Assembly (NCBI RefSeq): GCF_018729255.1
Contig: NZ_CP076061.1
Location: 558,001 to 622,000, forward strand
Source: Cupriavidus sp. EM10
GTDB taxonomy: Bacteria; Pseudomonadota; Gammaproteobacteria; Burkholderiales; Burkholderiaceae
Length of the DNA: 64,000 bases
Reading direction: 5' to 3'
Numbering within the stretch: the first letter of the stretch is position 1; the number at the start of each line of letters is the position of its first letter. Shown piece by piece: positions 37,130 to 46,043 of the stretch. Below the pieces are notes generated by a model that saw nothing but the letters and a program-made list of their open reading frames with translations, searched no databases and was not told where the DNA came from. A program made the position numbers and the translations under genes.

Positions 37130-38311
37130 ATGAGCGGACCGCTGGCAGGGCTGAGGATTCTCGACTTTTCGACGCTGCTGCCGGGGCCCTTCGCCACGCT
37201 GGCGCTGGCCGACCTGGGTGCCGACGTGATCCGCGTCGAGGCGCCCACGCGGGCCGATCCCGTGCGGCGGCTGGCGCCGCAGCGCCACGGCGTGTCGGCC
37301 GTGCACGCCTGGTTGAACCGGAACAAGCGCTCGCTGGCGCTGGATCTCAAGCAGCCCGAAGCCGTTAAGATCGTGCACCGGCTGCTGCGCACGCACGACA
37401 TCGTGGTCGAGCAGTTCCGCCCCGGCGTGATGGCACGCCTGGGCCTGGGCTACGACCAACTGCGCGCCATCAACCCCGCACTGATCTACTGCTCGATCAC
37501 CGGCTACGGGCAGGACGGCCCCTATCGCGACCGTGCCGGCCACGATCTCAACTATCTGGCGATTGCCGGCGCCGCCAGCTACAACGGCCACGACCATCCC
37601 GCCCCGCTTGGCATCCAGGTGGCCGATATCGCTGGCGGCAGCCTGCACGCCGCCGTGGGCATCCTGGCCGCGCTGGCGCATCGCCACCGCACGGGCGAGG
37701 GCCAGCATGTGGATATCAGCATGACAGACGCCGCATTCAGCCTGAACGCAATGGCGGGCGCGGCGTACCTGGCCGGCGGACACGCCCCACGTCCCGGGTC
37801 CGAACGGCTCAACGGTGGCAGCTTCTATGACTGTTACGCCACCGCCGATGGGCGCCATTTCTCGGTTGGCAGCCTGGAACCGCAGTTCCTGCAGGGCTTC
37901 TGCGAGACGATGGGGCACCCCGAATGGGTGGCGCTGGCGCAGGCCGACATGCCGCGCCTGAAGCACGAGATCGCCAACGCGTTTGCCAGCCAGGCGTTTG
38001 CGCACTGGTGCGCGCTGTTTGCCGAGGTGGACTGCTGCGTGGAACCGGTGCTGACGCTCGAGGAAGCAGCCTGTCATCCGCAGTTGCGCGCACGCCGCAT
38101 GGTGGTCGACGTGCCGGTGACCGGCATGGCGGACACGCTGCCCCAGATTGCCCATCCGGTGCGCTACTCGGCCACGCCGCCGGCGTACCGGCATGCCGGC
38201 GAGACGCTTGGCCGGCAAAGCCACGCCATCCTGGCCGAACTGGGCTACGGCGACGCCGATGTGGCGGCACTGGCCGCTGCAGGCGTCATCGCGCCTGGCG
38301 AGGCCTCATAA
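37130..38311 (+). CDS. Alpha-methylacyl-CoA racemase-like, CaiB/BaiF family
   Basis: A 393-aa family III enzyme whose catalytic residues match mycobacterial alpha-methylacyl-CoA racemase: His138 in GHDLNYLA, Asp166 in QVADIAGGS and Glu250 in GSLEPQF. Such racemases invert the 2-methyl centre of branched acyl-CoAs so that stereospecific dehydrogenases can act on them. This is the best substrate clue for the island: 2-methyl-branched acids, as from isoprenoids or sterol side chains. Divergent from the ligase; a second short reading frame begins 18 nt after its stop. Confidence 0.85.
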   Translation: MSGPLAGLRILDFSTLLPGPFATLALADLGADVIRVEAPTRADPVRRLAPQRHGVSAVHAWLNRNKRSLALDLKQPEAVKIVHRLLRTHDIVVEQFRPGVMARLGLGYDQLRAINPALIYCSITGYGQDGPYRDRAGHDLNYLAIAGAASYNGHDHPAPLGIQVADIAGGSLHAAVGILAALAHRHRTGEGQHVDISMTDAAFSLNAMAGAAYLAGGHAPRPGSERLNGGSFYDCYATADGRHFSVGSLEPQFLQGFCETMGHPEWVALAQADMPRLKHEIANAFASQAFAHWCALFAEVDCCVEPVLTLEEAACHPQLRARRMVVDVPVTGMADTLPQIAHPVRYSATPPAYRHAGETLGRQSHAILAELGYGDADVAALAAAGVIAPGEAS

Positions 38312-38329
38312 ATGACCAAGGAGACAGAC

Positions 38330-38533
38330 ATGCAGCACAGCAGGAGACACTGGCTTGGCCAGGCCGCGGCACTGGGCGGCGCGGCGGCGCTGGCCACGGT
38401 GGTCAGCAACGACACCCCGAAATAGGCGGAAATCGTGCGCACGGCGCGCATCCAGCCGGATTGAAGGGTCAACGGGCCGCTTTCGAGCGCTATCGCTTCA
38501 ACAAAGCCCACCTTCAACAAATGCAAATTGCCT
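38330..38533 (+). pseudogene. Broken small gene with Tat-like leader
   Basis: AAGGAG lies 7 nt before an ATG that opens MQHSRRHWLGQAAALGGAAA, a twin-arginine-type leader, but the frame ends at TAG (38423) after 31 residues. Reading on gives AEIVRTARIQP, then a stop; a one-base shift there yields LKGQRAAFERYRFNKAHLQQ and a TGA at about 38531. It may be a small exported protein with two lesions, or the leader of a deleted receptor gene. I do not recognise it. Confidence 0.35.
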
Positions 38534-38596
38534 GACCGGCGGGCGTGCCGCAAAGTCTCCCCAAACAACAGCCTGATACAGAAACAGGAGGAGACG

Positions 38597-39559
38597 ATGC
38601 TGCGAATCATGCTTGCCGGCGCAGTGCTGGCGCTGGCCCACGGAGCGGCCCTGGCCGACACCTATCCCTCGCGCCCGGTGCGGCTGCTGGTGGGCTACGC
38701 GCCGGGCGGGCCGGTGGACACCGCCGCGCGCATCTACGCGGACTACATGGGCCGCGTGCTCAAGCAGCCGGTCATCGTCGACAACCGCGCCGGTGCCAGC
38801 GGCGCCATCGCGGCCGGCATGACCACCAGCGCCAAGCCTGACGGCTACACGCTCTACTTCGTGGCCAGCCCCACCATGACGATGACGCCGCTGATCCAGA
38901 AATCGGTCAGCTTCAAGCCGGCGCAGGACTTCAGCTACGTGGGGCTGATCACCGACTACACCAACGTCCTGCTGATCAACAAGGACTTCCCGGCCAGGAA
39001 CGTCGACGAACTGGTGTCGTATGCGCGCAAGCACCCGGGCGACGTGAGCTTTGGCTCGGCTGGTATCGGGGCGTCGAACCACCTGTCCGCCGAACTGCTG
39101 GCGCAGATGACCGGCGTGAAGATGCTGCACGTGCCCTACAAGGGCAACGCCCCGGCCATGGCCGATGTCATCAGTGGCAAGGTCACGTTCATGTTCGATA
39201 TCACCGGCACGGCCATCGGCCATATCAATGGCGGCAAGGTGCGCGCGCTGGCCGTCACGTCGAAGACCCGCAATGCCGCGCTGCCGAACGTGCCGACGCT
39301 GGTGGAATCGGGGCTCAAGCAATATGACCTGACCGGCTGGTATGGCCTGGTGGGGCCGCTTGGCCTGCCCGCCGACGTCACCGACCGGCTGGTCAAGGCG
39401 CAGCAGGCCGTGGGCCAGGACCCGGCCTTCCGCGCCCGCATGACCGAAGGCGGCTACGACCTGCACATCACCGGCCCGGCGCCGCTGCAGGAGCGGATCA
39501 AGAAGGAACTGGCGCTCTGGGGCAACGTGGTCAAGACGGCCAATATCGAGGTCGAATAA
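38597..39559 (+). CDS. Bug-family periplasmic solute-binding receptor
   Basis: A 320-aa secreted receptor with a short signal peptide (to ALAD), then YPSRPVRLLVGYAPGGPVDT, DNRAGASGAIA and HVPYKGNAPAMADVISG, the Bug fold hallmarks. AGGAGGAG lies just upstream of the ATG. It lies between the racemase and a ligase, so it probably captures the acid that the island degrades. No TctA/B partners are near; it may share membrane subunits encoded elsewhere. Confidence 0.92.
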   Translation: MLRIMLAGAVLALAHGAALADTYPSRPVRLLVGYAPGGPVDTAARIYADYMGRVLKQPVIVDNRAGASGAIAAGMTTSAKPDGYTLYFVASPTMTMTPLIQKSVSFKPAQDFSYVGLITDYTNVLLINKDFPARNVDELVSYARKHPGDVSFGSAGIGASNHLSAELLAQMTGVKMLHVPYKGNAPAMADVISGKVTFMFDITGTAIGHINGGKVRALAVTSKTRNAALPNVPTLVESGLKQYDLTGWYGLVGPLGLPADVTDRLVKAQQAVGQDPAFRARMTEGGYDLHITGPAPLQERIKKELALWGNVVKTANIEVE

Positions 39560-39710
39560 GGCCGGGGCCTGTTCCGCCCGGGCGAAGGACCGCTTTCCCG
39601 ATGACGAATTGCGCGGCCCCCGGGGCTGCCCATACACTGCGACGAGCCAGCCACCGCCCGAGCGGGGCCGGCGCCACTCCGACATCCATTCTGCAAAGGA
39701 CTTGAGCGAG

Positions 39711-41242
39711 ATGCCGCAGGACCGAGCCATCGCGAATCGCATCAGCGACATTCCCCGCCACTGGGCGACACACGCGCCCCAAAACGTGGCCGTGTACGAA
39801 GGCGACCGCACGGTGAGCTTTGCGCAGCTGTGGAAGGCGTGGGGCTGGCGCGGGCGTACCTTGAGGCACAGGGCGTTGGCACCGGCGATCGCATCATGAT
39901 CACCGGCGAGAACTGCACGGCCCTGATCACGCTGATCTTTGCGCTGTCCGAACTGGGCGCGTGGCCGGTGGTGACCAACGCCCGCCTGACCGCCCGCGAG
40001 ATCGAGGTAATCCGCGCCCACTGCACGCCCCGGCTGATGCTGTTCACACACGCCGCCTCGCCCGATGCCCTGCGCCACGGCCTGCGCTACCGCGCCCGCG
40101 AGATCGCGCCGCCGGGGCTGGGCCCGCTGATGGCCGCCGACGTCGACGCCCGCAGCGAGCGCGAGCCGCAGGGGCTGGCGCATGAGGTGGCCGCGCTGAT
40201 CTACACCTCGGGCACGACCGGGCAGCCGAAAGGCGTGATGGTCACGCATCGCGGCCTGCTGCACTATGCGCGCGTCACGGCCGACACCCGCCACATCGGG
40301 CCGGGCGATTGCGCCTATGCCGTGATGCCGATGTCCCATATCTTCGGGCTCGCCACGCTGCTGCTGGCCACGTTCCAGGGCGGCGGCAGCCTTTACCTGG
40401 TGGCCCGCTTCAACGTCACCGACGCCTGCGCCGCGCTGCAGCGCGAGGCGATCTCGATCCTGCAGGGTGTGCCGGCCATGTTCAGCCGCATCCTGGCGCA
40501 CCTGCAGAAGCAAGGCATTGCCACGCTGCACCCGAGGCGGCTGCGCTACCTGTACACCGGCGGCGGACCGCTGGAGCCTACGCTCAAGCGCAATGTCGAA
40601 GCCGTATTCGGCCAGCCGCTGCATCACGGCTACGGCATGACCGAATATGCGGGCTCGCTGTTCATTACGCGCATGGACCGTCCGCGCAGCGACTGCTCGG
40701 CCGGCGAGATCGTCGAAGGCGCCGAACTGCGCATCGTGGGAGCCAGCGGTGAGCCGGTGCCGCCGGGCACGCCTGGCGAATTGTGGGTGAAAGGCCCCGG
40801 CGTCATGCGCGGCTACTATCGCGATCCGGCGCAGACGGCCGAAGCGCTGCGCCCGGAAGGCTGGCTCAACACGGGCGACATCGGCCGACTGGGACCCGAC
40901 GGCGCGCTGTACATCGTCGGCCGTACGCGCGACCTGATCATCCGTTCGGGCTTCAGCGTCTATCCGATCGAGGTGGAATCGGTCATCAATACGCACCCGG
41001 CGGTGCGGCTGTCCGCAGTGGTCGGCAGGCCAGCGGCCGATGGCAACGAGGAAATCGTGGCGTTCGTCGAACTGCGCGAGGGCGAGACCTTCGATGCCGC
41101 GGAACTGCACGCCTATCTTGCCGAGCGCCTGTCACCGTACAAGCGTCCCGCGCAGATCGTGCGCGTGCCGGCCATCCCCACCACCGCCAGCGGGAAGCTG
41201 CACAAGCACCAGTTGCGCGGCATCGTCGCGGAGATGGCCTAG
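39711..41242 (+). pseudogene. AMP-forming acyl-CoA ligase (one-base frameshift near the N-terminus)
   Basis: An ANL ligase of about 510 aa when repaired. IYTSGTTGQPKGVM (about residue 163), HHGYGMTEYAGS, LNTGDIGRLGPDG and GFSVYPIEVES are all intact. The first 41 codons (MPQDRAIANRISDI to FAQLW) are one base out of frame with the rest: TGG-AAGG at 39832-39833 should be TGGG-AAGG, giving FAQLWEGVGLARAYLEAQG. It resembles the ligase at 44294-45820 over the middle part (MSHIFGLATLL versus MTHIFGLGTVL), so the two are probably paralogues with related substrates. Confidence 0.87.
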
Positions 41243-41265
41243 CGCCCTGCCCCTCCCCGGCCGCC

Positions 41266-42168
41266 TCAGGCCGGGTTGCCCGTGCCGTCTTCCACCAGCA
41301 GGTCGACCAGCTTGCGCGCGAACACCGGCAGCGCATCCAGGTCCGCCACGCAGATCTGCAGCTTGCGCTCGGCCCAGTCGTCCTCGATCTGCACGATATT
41401 GAGCGCCATGGTCTGCGCGTGGCGGCGCGCCGTGCTTTCCGGCAGCACGCCGATGCCGACATTGGCCTCGATCATGCGCCCCGCCGTCTCGAAATTGCTG
41501 ACCTGGATGCGCCAGTGCAACTGGCGCTGCAGGTCGGAGGCGGCGCGCTTCAGGAAGTTGTGGATCGCGCTTTCCTCGGGCAGGCCGATGAAATCGTAGT
41601 CGAGCGTCTCGACAAAGCGCACGCGCTTGCGCTGCGCCAGTGGGTGGCTCAGTGCGGTGGCCAGCACCAGGCGGTCGAGCCGGTACGGCATCACTTCCAG
41701 CCCTTCCATGTTGACGCCGCTGGCGGCGATGCCGATATCGACCATGCCTTCCTGCACGGCCCGCACGATGTCCGGGCTGAGCCGCTCGCGGATATCGACG
41801 GTCACGTCCGGATGATTGACCAGGTACGTACGCAGCACCCCGGGCAGGAATTCGCTCATGGCCGTGGTGTTGGCGAACACGCGCACGTGCCCCTTGATGC
41901 CCGACGCGTACTCCTGCAGGTCGCCGCTCAGCTGCTCGATCTGCCGCAGCACCCGGCGCGCATGGGCCAGCAGCGTTTCGCCAGCGGGCGTGACCTTGAC
42001 GCCCTGGCTGCTGCGGCTCAGCAGCTTCACGCCCACCTGCTCTTCCAGGTTCTTGATGCGCGTGCTGGCCGCCGGCAGCGACAGGTGGCAACGTTCTGCA
42101 CCGCGGGTCAGGCTGCTGGCTTCCGCAATATGCGTGAAGAGATTCAGATCGACCAGATCGAAGCGCAT
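41266..42168 (-). CDS. LysR-family transcriptional regulator
   Basis: A 300-aa regulator with an N-terminal winged HTH (FTHIAEASSLTRGAERCHLS, AASTRIKNLEEQVGVKLLSR at about residues 10-53) and a periplasmic-binding-like effector domain (about 90-290). The start MRFDLVDLNLF is normal for the family. It is divergent from the enoyl-CoA hydratase gene at 42339, the standard layout for a LysR activator and its target, and it is the only LysR gene in the window. It could also control the ene-reductase and aldo/keto reductase promoters, but nothing in the sequence shows this. Confidence 0.94.
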   Translation of the reverse strand: MRFDLVDLNLFTHIAEASSLTRGAERCHLSLPAASTRIKNLEEQVGVKLLSRSSQGVKVTPAGETLLAHARRVLRQIEQLSGDLQEYASGIKGHVRVFANTTAMSEFLPGVLRTYLVNHPDVTVDIRERLSPDIVRAVQEGMVDIGIAASGVNMEGLEVMPYRLDRLVLATALSHPLAQRKRVRFVETLDYDFIGLPEESAIHNFLKRAASDLQRQLHWRIQVSNFETAGRMIEANVGIGVLPESTARRHAQTMALNIVQIEDDWAERKLQICVADLDALPVFARKLVDLLVEDGTGNPA

Positions 42169-42201
42169 GTCGTTGTCTCCAGGGTAGCCAGCGATTATCC
42201 C

Positions 42202-42268
42202 CGAACGCCGGCATCTTTTCCATTCTCGCAATTACCGAGGGCCTTCGCTGCGGGCGAATGCCGGATTC
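42202..42268. promoter_or_regulatory. Direct repeats in the LysR/enoyl-CoA hydratase intergenic region
   Basis: CGAACGCCGGCATC (42202-42215) and CGAATGCCGGATTC (42255-42268) share 11 of 14 bases and lie 53 bp apart, about five helical turns on the same face. Candidate binding sites for the divergent LysR regulator. No clean T-N11-A palindrome was found. Confidence 0.35.
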
Positions 42269-42338
42269 AAAACATGCAAATAGCGGCGCGGCCATGCTTC
42301 GGTCAAGCTGTGCCATCGACCCCTCATGGAGACACCCG

Positions 42339-43133
42339 ATGGCAGAAGAAAAGACCCTGCTGGTGGACATCGCCGACGGCATTGCCACGCTGACGCTAAA
42401 CCGCCCCCAGTACAAGAACGCGCTGAACGGCCCGATGCGCGACGAACTGCGCGACGCCGTGCAGCAGATCCGCGCGGATCGCACGGTGCGCGCCGTGGTG
42501 CTGCGCGGCGCCGGCACCGACTTCTGCTCCGGCGGCGATATCCGGGCCATGAACGTCACCGCCGCCGACGCCGGCCGCAACCGCATGGACGACCTGCACG
42601 GCTGGATAGCGCTGCTGGTGGACCTGGATCGCCCCGTCGTGGCAGCGGTGGATGGCGTGGCCTATGGCGCCGGCTTCAGCCTGACGCTGCTGGCCGACTT
42701 CATCGTCGCCACGCCGCGCGCACGCTTCTGCATGCCGTTCATGAAGGTGGGCCTGGTGCCCGATTGCGGCGCCCTGTACACGCTGCCGCGCGTAGTGGGC
42801 ATGGCACGCGCCCGGGACCTGGTGTTCAGCGCGCGCGAGATCGGCGCCGAAGAAGCGAAGCAGATCGGTGCGGTGTTCGAGATCGTTCCGCAGGACCAGG
42901 TCCACAGCCGCGCCGACCAGCTGGCACGTGGACTGGCCGGTGCGTCGCCCGTGGCCTTCGGGCTGGCCAAGCGCGCGCTGAACCAGTCGATTGGCGCCGA
43001 CGTGCGCACCATGCTCGAACTGGAATCGCTGGGCCAGGGCATCGCTTTCACCACCGACTACCACCACGAGGCCGTACGCCGCTTCAAGGAAAAGGAGTCG
43101 CCGCTGTTCCAGTGGCCGGCTATGGCAGATTGA
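42339..43133 (+). CDS. Enoyl-CoA hydratase/isomerase family protein
   Basis: A 264-aa crotonase-fold enzyme. The oxyanion-hole motifs are present: FCSGGDIRAM (about residues 63-72) and VDGVAYGAGFSLTLL (about 105-119). At the catalytic Glu positions the sequence reads MKVGLVPDCGALYTLPR, with Asp where many hydratases have a second Glu, so isomerase or another crotonase reaction is possible. GGAGA seven nt upstream fixes the start. Probably activated by the divergent LysR protein. It is followed by a palindromic repeat rather than another gene on this strand. Confidence 0.9.
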   Translation: MAEEKTLLVDIADGIATLTLNRPQYKNALNGPMRDELRDAVQQIRADRTVRAVVLRGAGTDFCSGGDIRAMNVTAADAGRNRMDDLHGWIALLVDLDRPVVAAVDGVAYGAGFSLTLLADFIVATPRARFCMPFMKVGLVPDCGALYTLPRVVGMARARDLVFSAREIGAEEAKQIGAVFEIVPQDQVHSRADQLARGLAGASPVAFGLAKRALNQSIGADVRTMLELESLGQGIAFTTDYHHEAVRRFKEKESPLFQWPAMAD

Positions 43134-43139
43134 CGTTTT

Positions 43140-43287
43140 GCTCCCATCTCCCGCAGGTTTGCTCCCCTCTCCCGCCTTGCGGGAGAGGGGCCGGGGGTGA
43201 GGGCATGGCGGCTCTATCATCGACATGTCGCGATTAGAACCTCAACACCCTCACCCCACCCCTCTCCCACGGCGTGGGAGAGGGGAG
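43140..43287. repeat. Two-arm C/T-G/A palindromic repeat, copy 3 with an extra partial arm
   Basis: GCTCCCATCTCCCGC (43140-43154) is a partial left arm. Then GCTCCCCTCTCCCGC / GCGGGAGAGGGGC with GGGGGTGAGGGC and, after about 45 nt, CCCTCACCCC and a right arm ending GGGAGAGGGGAGCG. It fills the gap between the convergent hydratase and Bug genes. Confidence 0.87.
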
Positions 43288-43313
43288 CGCATAGCGAGCG
43301 GCGGCGGTACGAC

Positions 43314-44297
43314 CTAACCCGCCGTGATCCCCGCTGTCTGGATTACCTTGCGCCATTTCTCGATTTCGCTGTGCAGGCGCTGGCGCATCTGGTCCTGCGT
43401 GCCGGCGTCCGCTTCGGCGCCAGCCTGCAGCAGCCGTTGCTTGACCCCGGCGTCCTTCATCGCCACGTTGAAGTCGGCGTTGATCTTGTCGAGGATCGGC
43501 TTTGGCGTCTGGGCCGGCGCGAACAGTGCGGCCCAGGAATAGGCCTCGTAGCCGGGCAGCCCCGACTCGGCGACGGTCGGCACCTCGGGCAGCATGCCCG
43601 AGCGCTTGCGGCTGGCCACGCCAAGCACCTTGATACGTCCCGACTTGATATGTTGCAGCGCGGTCGGGGCGTCGCTGAACATCAGCTGCACCTGGCCGCC
43701 CAGCAGGTCGTTCATGGCCGGGCCGCTGCCCTTGTACGGCACGTGCTGCAGCTTGGTACCCGCTTCCATGTTGAACAGCTCGCCGGCCAGGTGTGTGCCG
43801 CCGCCATTGCCCGACGAGCCGTAGGCCAGCGTGTGGCCGCTCCTGGCGTAGGCGATCAGGTCCTTGATGTTATTGGCCGGCACCGACGGATGCGCCACCA
43901 CGAACACCGGGAACATCGCCGCGAAGCTCACGGGCGCAAAATCCTTCTCGATGTCGTATGGAAGCTTGCCCATCAGCGACGGGTTCACCGCGTGATGGAT
44001 CGATCCCAGGAACAGCGTGTAGCCGTCGGGCGCCTCCTTGGCGGCGATGCTGGCGCCGATGGTGCCGCCCGCGCCGGCGCGGTTGTCGATGACGATCGGT
44101 TGCTTCCAGATCTCGCCCAGCTTCTGGCTGAAAATGCGTGCCGTGCTGTCTACCGGACCGCCAGGCGGAAATGGCACGATCAGCCGCACGGGCTTGGCCG
44201 GCCAGGTCTCCGTGGCGAACGACGCGAATGGATACGCGGCGGCGCCGAACAGGCCGGCGGCCAACAGGCGCCTGCGCATGGCGGACGATGGGTTCAT
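43314..44297 (-). CDS. Bug-family periplasmic solute-binding receptor
   Basis: A 327-aa receptor with an Arg-rich leader (MRRRLLAAGLFGAAAYPF), then WPAKPVRLIVPFPPGGPVDS, DNRAGAGGTIG and HVPYKGSGPAMNDLLGG. The ATG overlaps the stop of the upstream ligase (ATGA), so binding protein and ligase are co-translated. This is direct evidence that the imported acid is activated to its CoA ester by that ligase. Third Bug gene in the window. Confidence 0.93.
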   Translation of the reverse strand: MNPSSAMRRRLLAAGLFGAAAYPFASFATETWPAKPVRLIVPFPPGGPVDSTARIFSQKLGEIWKQPIVIDNRAGAGGTIGASIAAKEAPDGYTLFLGSIHHAVNPSLMGKLPYDIEKDFAPVSFAAMFPVFVVAHPSVPANNIKDLIAYARSGHTLAYGSSGNGGGTHLAGELFNMEAGTKLQHVPYKGSGPAMNDLLGGQVQLMFSDAPTALQHIKSGRIKVLGVASRKRSGMLPEVPTVAESGLPGYEAYSWAALFAPAQTPKPILDKINADFNVAMKDAGVKQRLLQAGAEADAGTQDQMRQRLHSEIEKWRKVIQTAGITAG

Positions 44298-45820
44298 GCT
44301 GGGTCTCCTTGGGTCGACATCGAACCGGCCTGCTCCTGCAGCACACGCTTGAGGATCTTGCCGTTGTTGTTGGTAGGCAGCTCGGCCAGCGCCACGATGC
44401 GCGCCGGCCGTTTGTACGGCGCCAGCCGGCTTTGCAGGTGGCTGCGCAGCGCGGCCGGATCCAGCGCGGCGCCCGGGCGCAGTTCCACGAAGGCCACGAT
44501 TTCCTCGTTGCCGTCGCCCTCGGCCACGCCGACCACGGCGGAACGCTGGATGCTCGGATGCGTGTTGAGCGCCGTTTCCACTTCGGCCGGATAGACGTTG
44601 AAGCCCGAGCGGATGATCATTTCCTTCAGGCGGCCCACCACGAACAGCGCACCGTCGGCATGCATCTCGCCAAGGTCGCCGCTGGCGTACCAGCCGCCTT
44701 CGCGCATCACCGCCGCCGTGGCCGCAGCGTCGCGGAAATAGCCCGGCATCAGGCCCCGGCCGCGCAGCCACAGTTCGCCGCGCTGGCCCAGTGGCAATGG
44801 CTGGCCGGTCGCGGGATCGGTCACCTGCACTTCCGCCTCGGCCACGGCGTAGCCGGCGCTGGTATCGGGCCGCTGCTCGCCCAGACGCGTAACGTGGACC
44901 GAGCCGGCGTATTCGGAAAGCCCGTAGCCATGGTGCAGCGCCAGGCCGAACGTGTTTTCCACGCGCGTCTTCAGCGACAGGTCCAGCGGACCCGCGCCCG
45001 TGTACAGGTAGCGCAAGGCCGGTGCCACCGGCCTGGTGATGCCTTGCTCCTGCAGATAGGCCAGCAGCCGCGAGAACAGCGTGGGCGGCCCCTGCAGCTG
45101 CGATACCCCGTGATGGGCCAGCGCGTCGAGCAAGTCGGCCGGATCGAACTGGGGCCGCATCACCAGCTGGGCGCCGGCCAGCAGCGAACTGAGCAGCACC
45201 GTGCCCAGGCCGAAGATATGGGTCATCGGCACGAACGCATAGCTGCGATCGGCCGGGCCCAGCGCACGCGCCTCGCGCGTCACCCGCGCGAAATGGATCA
45301 GTGCGTCGTGCGTCAGCATCACGCCCTTGGGCTCGCCCGTGGTGCCCGATGTGAAGATCAGCGCGGCCACCTGGTCACGCAGCGGTGCCGGCTCCAGCAC
45401 GGCATCGGCCCGCACGGCAGAACGATGCATGCCCGCCAGCGCCGACGGCACGGCCCCGAAGCGTTCGGCATGCCCGGCGGCCGCGCGCGACGCCGCTGCC
45501 GTGAAGTACACCAGGCGGGCATCGGCCCGGGCGGCAAATGCGTCGATCTCGCCGGGGGCCATGCGGGCGTTGACGCCACACGACCACGCGCCCACCCGGC
45601 TGCAGGCCAGGATCAACGCGGCATGCTCGGGGCAGTTCTCGGCCACCACCATCACGCGGTCGCCGGGCCGTACGTCCAGCTGCCGCAGTTCCGCCTCGGC
45701 CGTGTCCGTCAGCGCGCCCAGGTCCGCGAAGCTCAGGCCGCGGCCGTCCGGCAGGTGGAGAAACGGTTGATCGGGGGCCTGTGCCAGCCAGTGGTCGAGC
45801 AGCTCATGGATCCGGGTCAC
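44294..45820 (-). CDS. AMP-forming acyl-CoA ligase
   Basis: A 508-aa ANL ligase: IFTSGTTGEPKGVML at about residues 155-169, HHGYGLSEYAGS, YASGDLGEMHADGALF, GFNVYPAEVET and the catalytic Lys in NNNGKILKRVL. The GTG start (VTRIHELLDHW) is preferred because AAGGA precedes it by about 9 nt; the longer frame upstream reads through a regulatory gap. It is translationally coupled to a Bug receptor and divergent from the acyl-CoA dehydrogenase pair at 46044, so it probably feeds that route. Confidence 0.91.
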   Translation of the reverse strand: MTRIHELLDHWLAQAPDQPFLHLPDGRGLSFADLGALTDTAEAELRQLDVRPGDRVMVVAENCPEHAALILACSRVGAWSCGVNARMAPGEIDAFAARADARLVYFTAAASRAAAGHAERFGAVPSALAGMHRSAVRADAVLEPAPLRDQVAALIFTSGTTGEPKGVMLTHDALIHFARVTREARALGPADRSYAFVPMTHIFGLGTVLLSSLLAGAQLVMRPQFDPADLLDALAHHGVSQLQGPPTLFSRLLAYLQEQGITRPVAPALRYLYTGAGPLDLSLKTRVENTFGLALHHGYGLSEYAGSVHVTRLGEQRPDTSAGYAVAEAEVQVTDPATGQPLPLGQRGELWLRGRGLMPGYFRDAAATAAVMREGGWYASGDLGEMHADGALFVVGRLKEMIIRSGFNVYPAEVETALNTHPSIQRSAVVGVAEGDGNEEIVAFVELRPGAALDPAALRSHLQSRLAPYKRPARIVALAELPTNNNGKILKRVLQEQAGSMSTQGDPA

Positions 45821-45863
45821 GCTAGCCGTCCTTTGCGAAATGCAATGAGTAAGTTGGCGCAGC

Positions 45864-45969
45864 ATGGCGCCAAAGCCTGGCCGGCGCCATTCGTAAATCA
45901 CAAGGGTCGGCTTCGCTGGCCTGAAACCGCGCTGCGGAACGCGGGTGCCGCCCATTCCGGTATCCGGAA
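45864..45969. promoter_or_regulatory. Inverted repeats between divergent ligase and acyl-CoA dehydrogenase operons
   Basis: Two repeats in the 223-nt gap: ATGGCGCC-N11-GGCGCCAT (about 45864-45890) and the 15-bp palindrome TTCCGGTATCCGGAA (about 45955-45969). The second is placed to control the plus-strand operon. Neither resembles the TTGGTCCG operator at 37051. Confidence 0.4.
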
Positions 45970-46043
45970 GGCTGGATTCGGCAATCTCGAACCAGCGTGA
46001 CGTGCACGCCCATAGAATCGTTTTCACTGACCGGAGACAGTTC

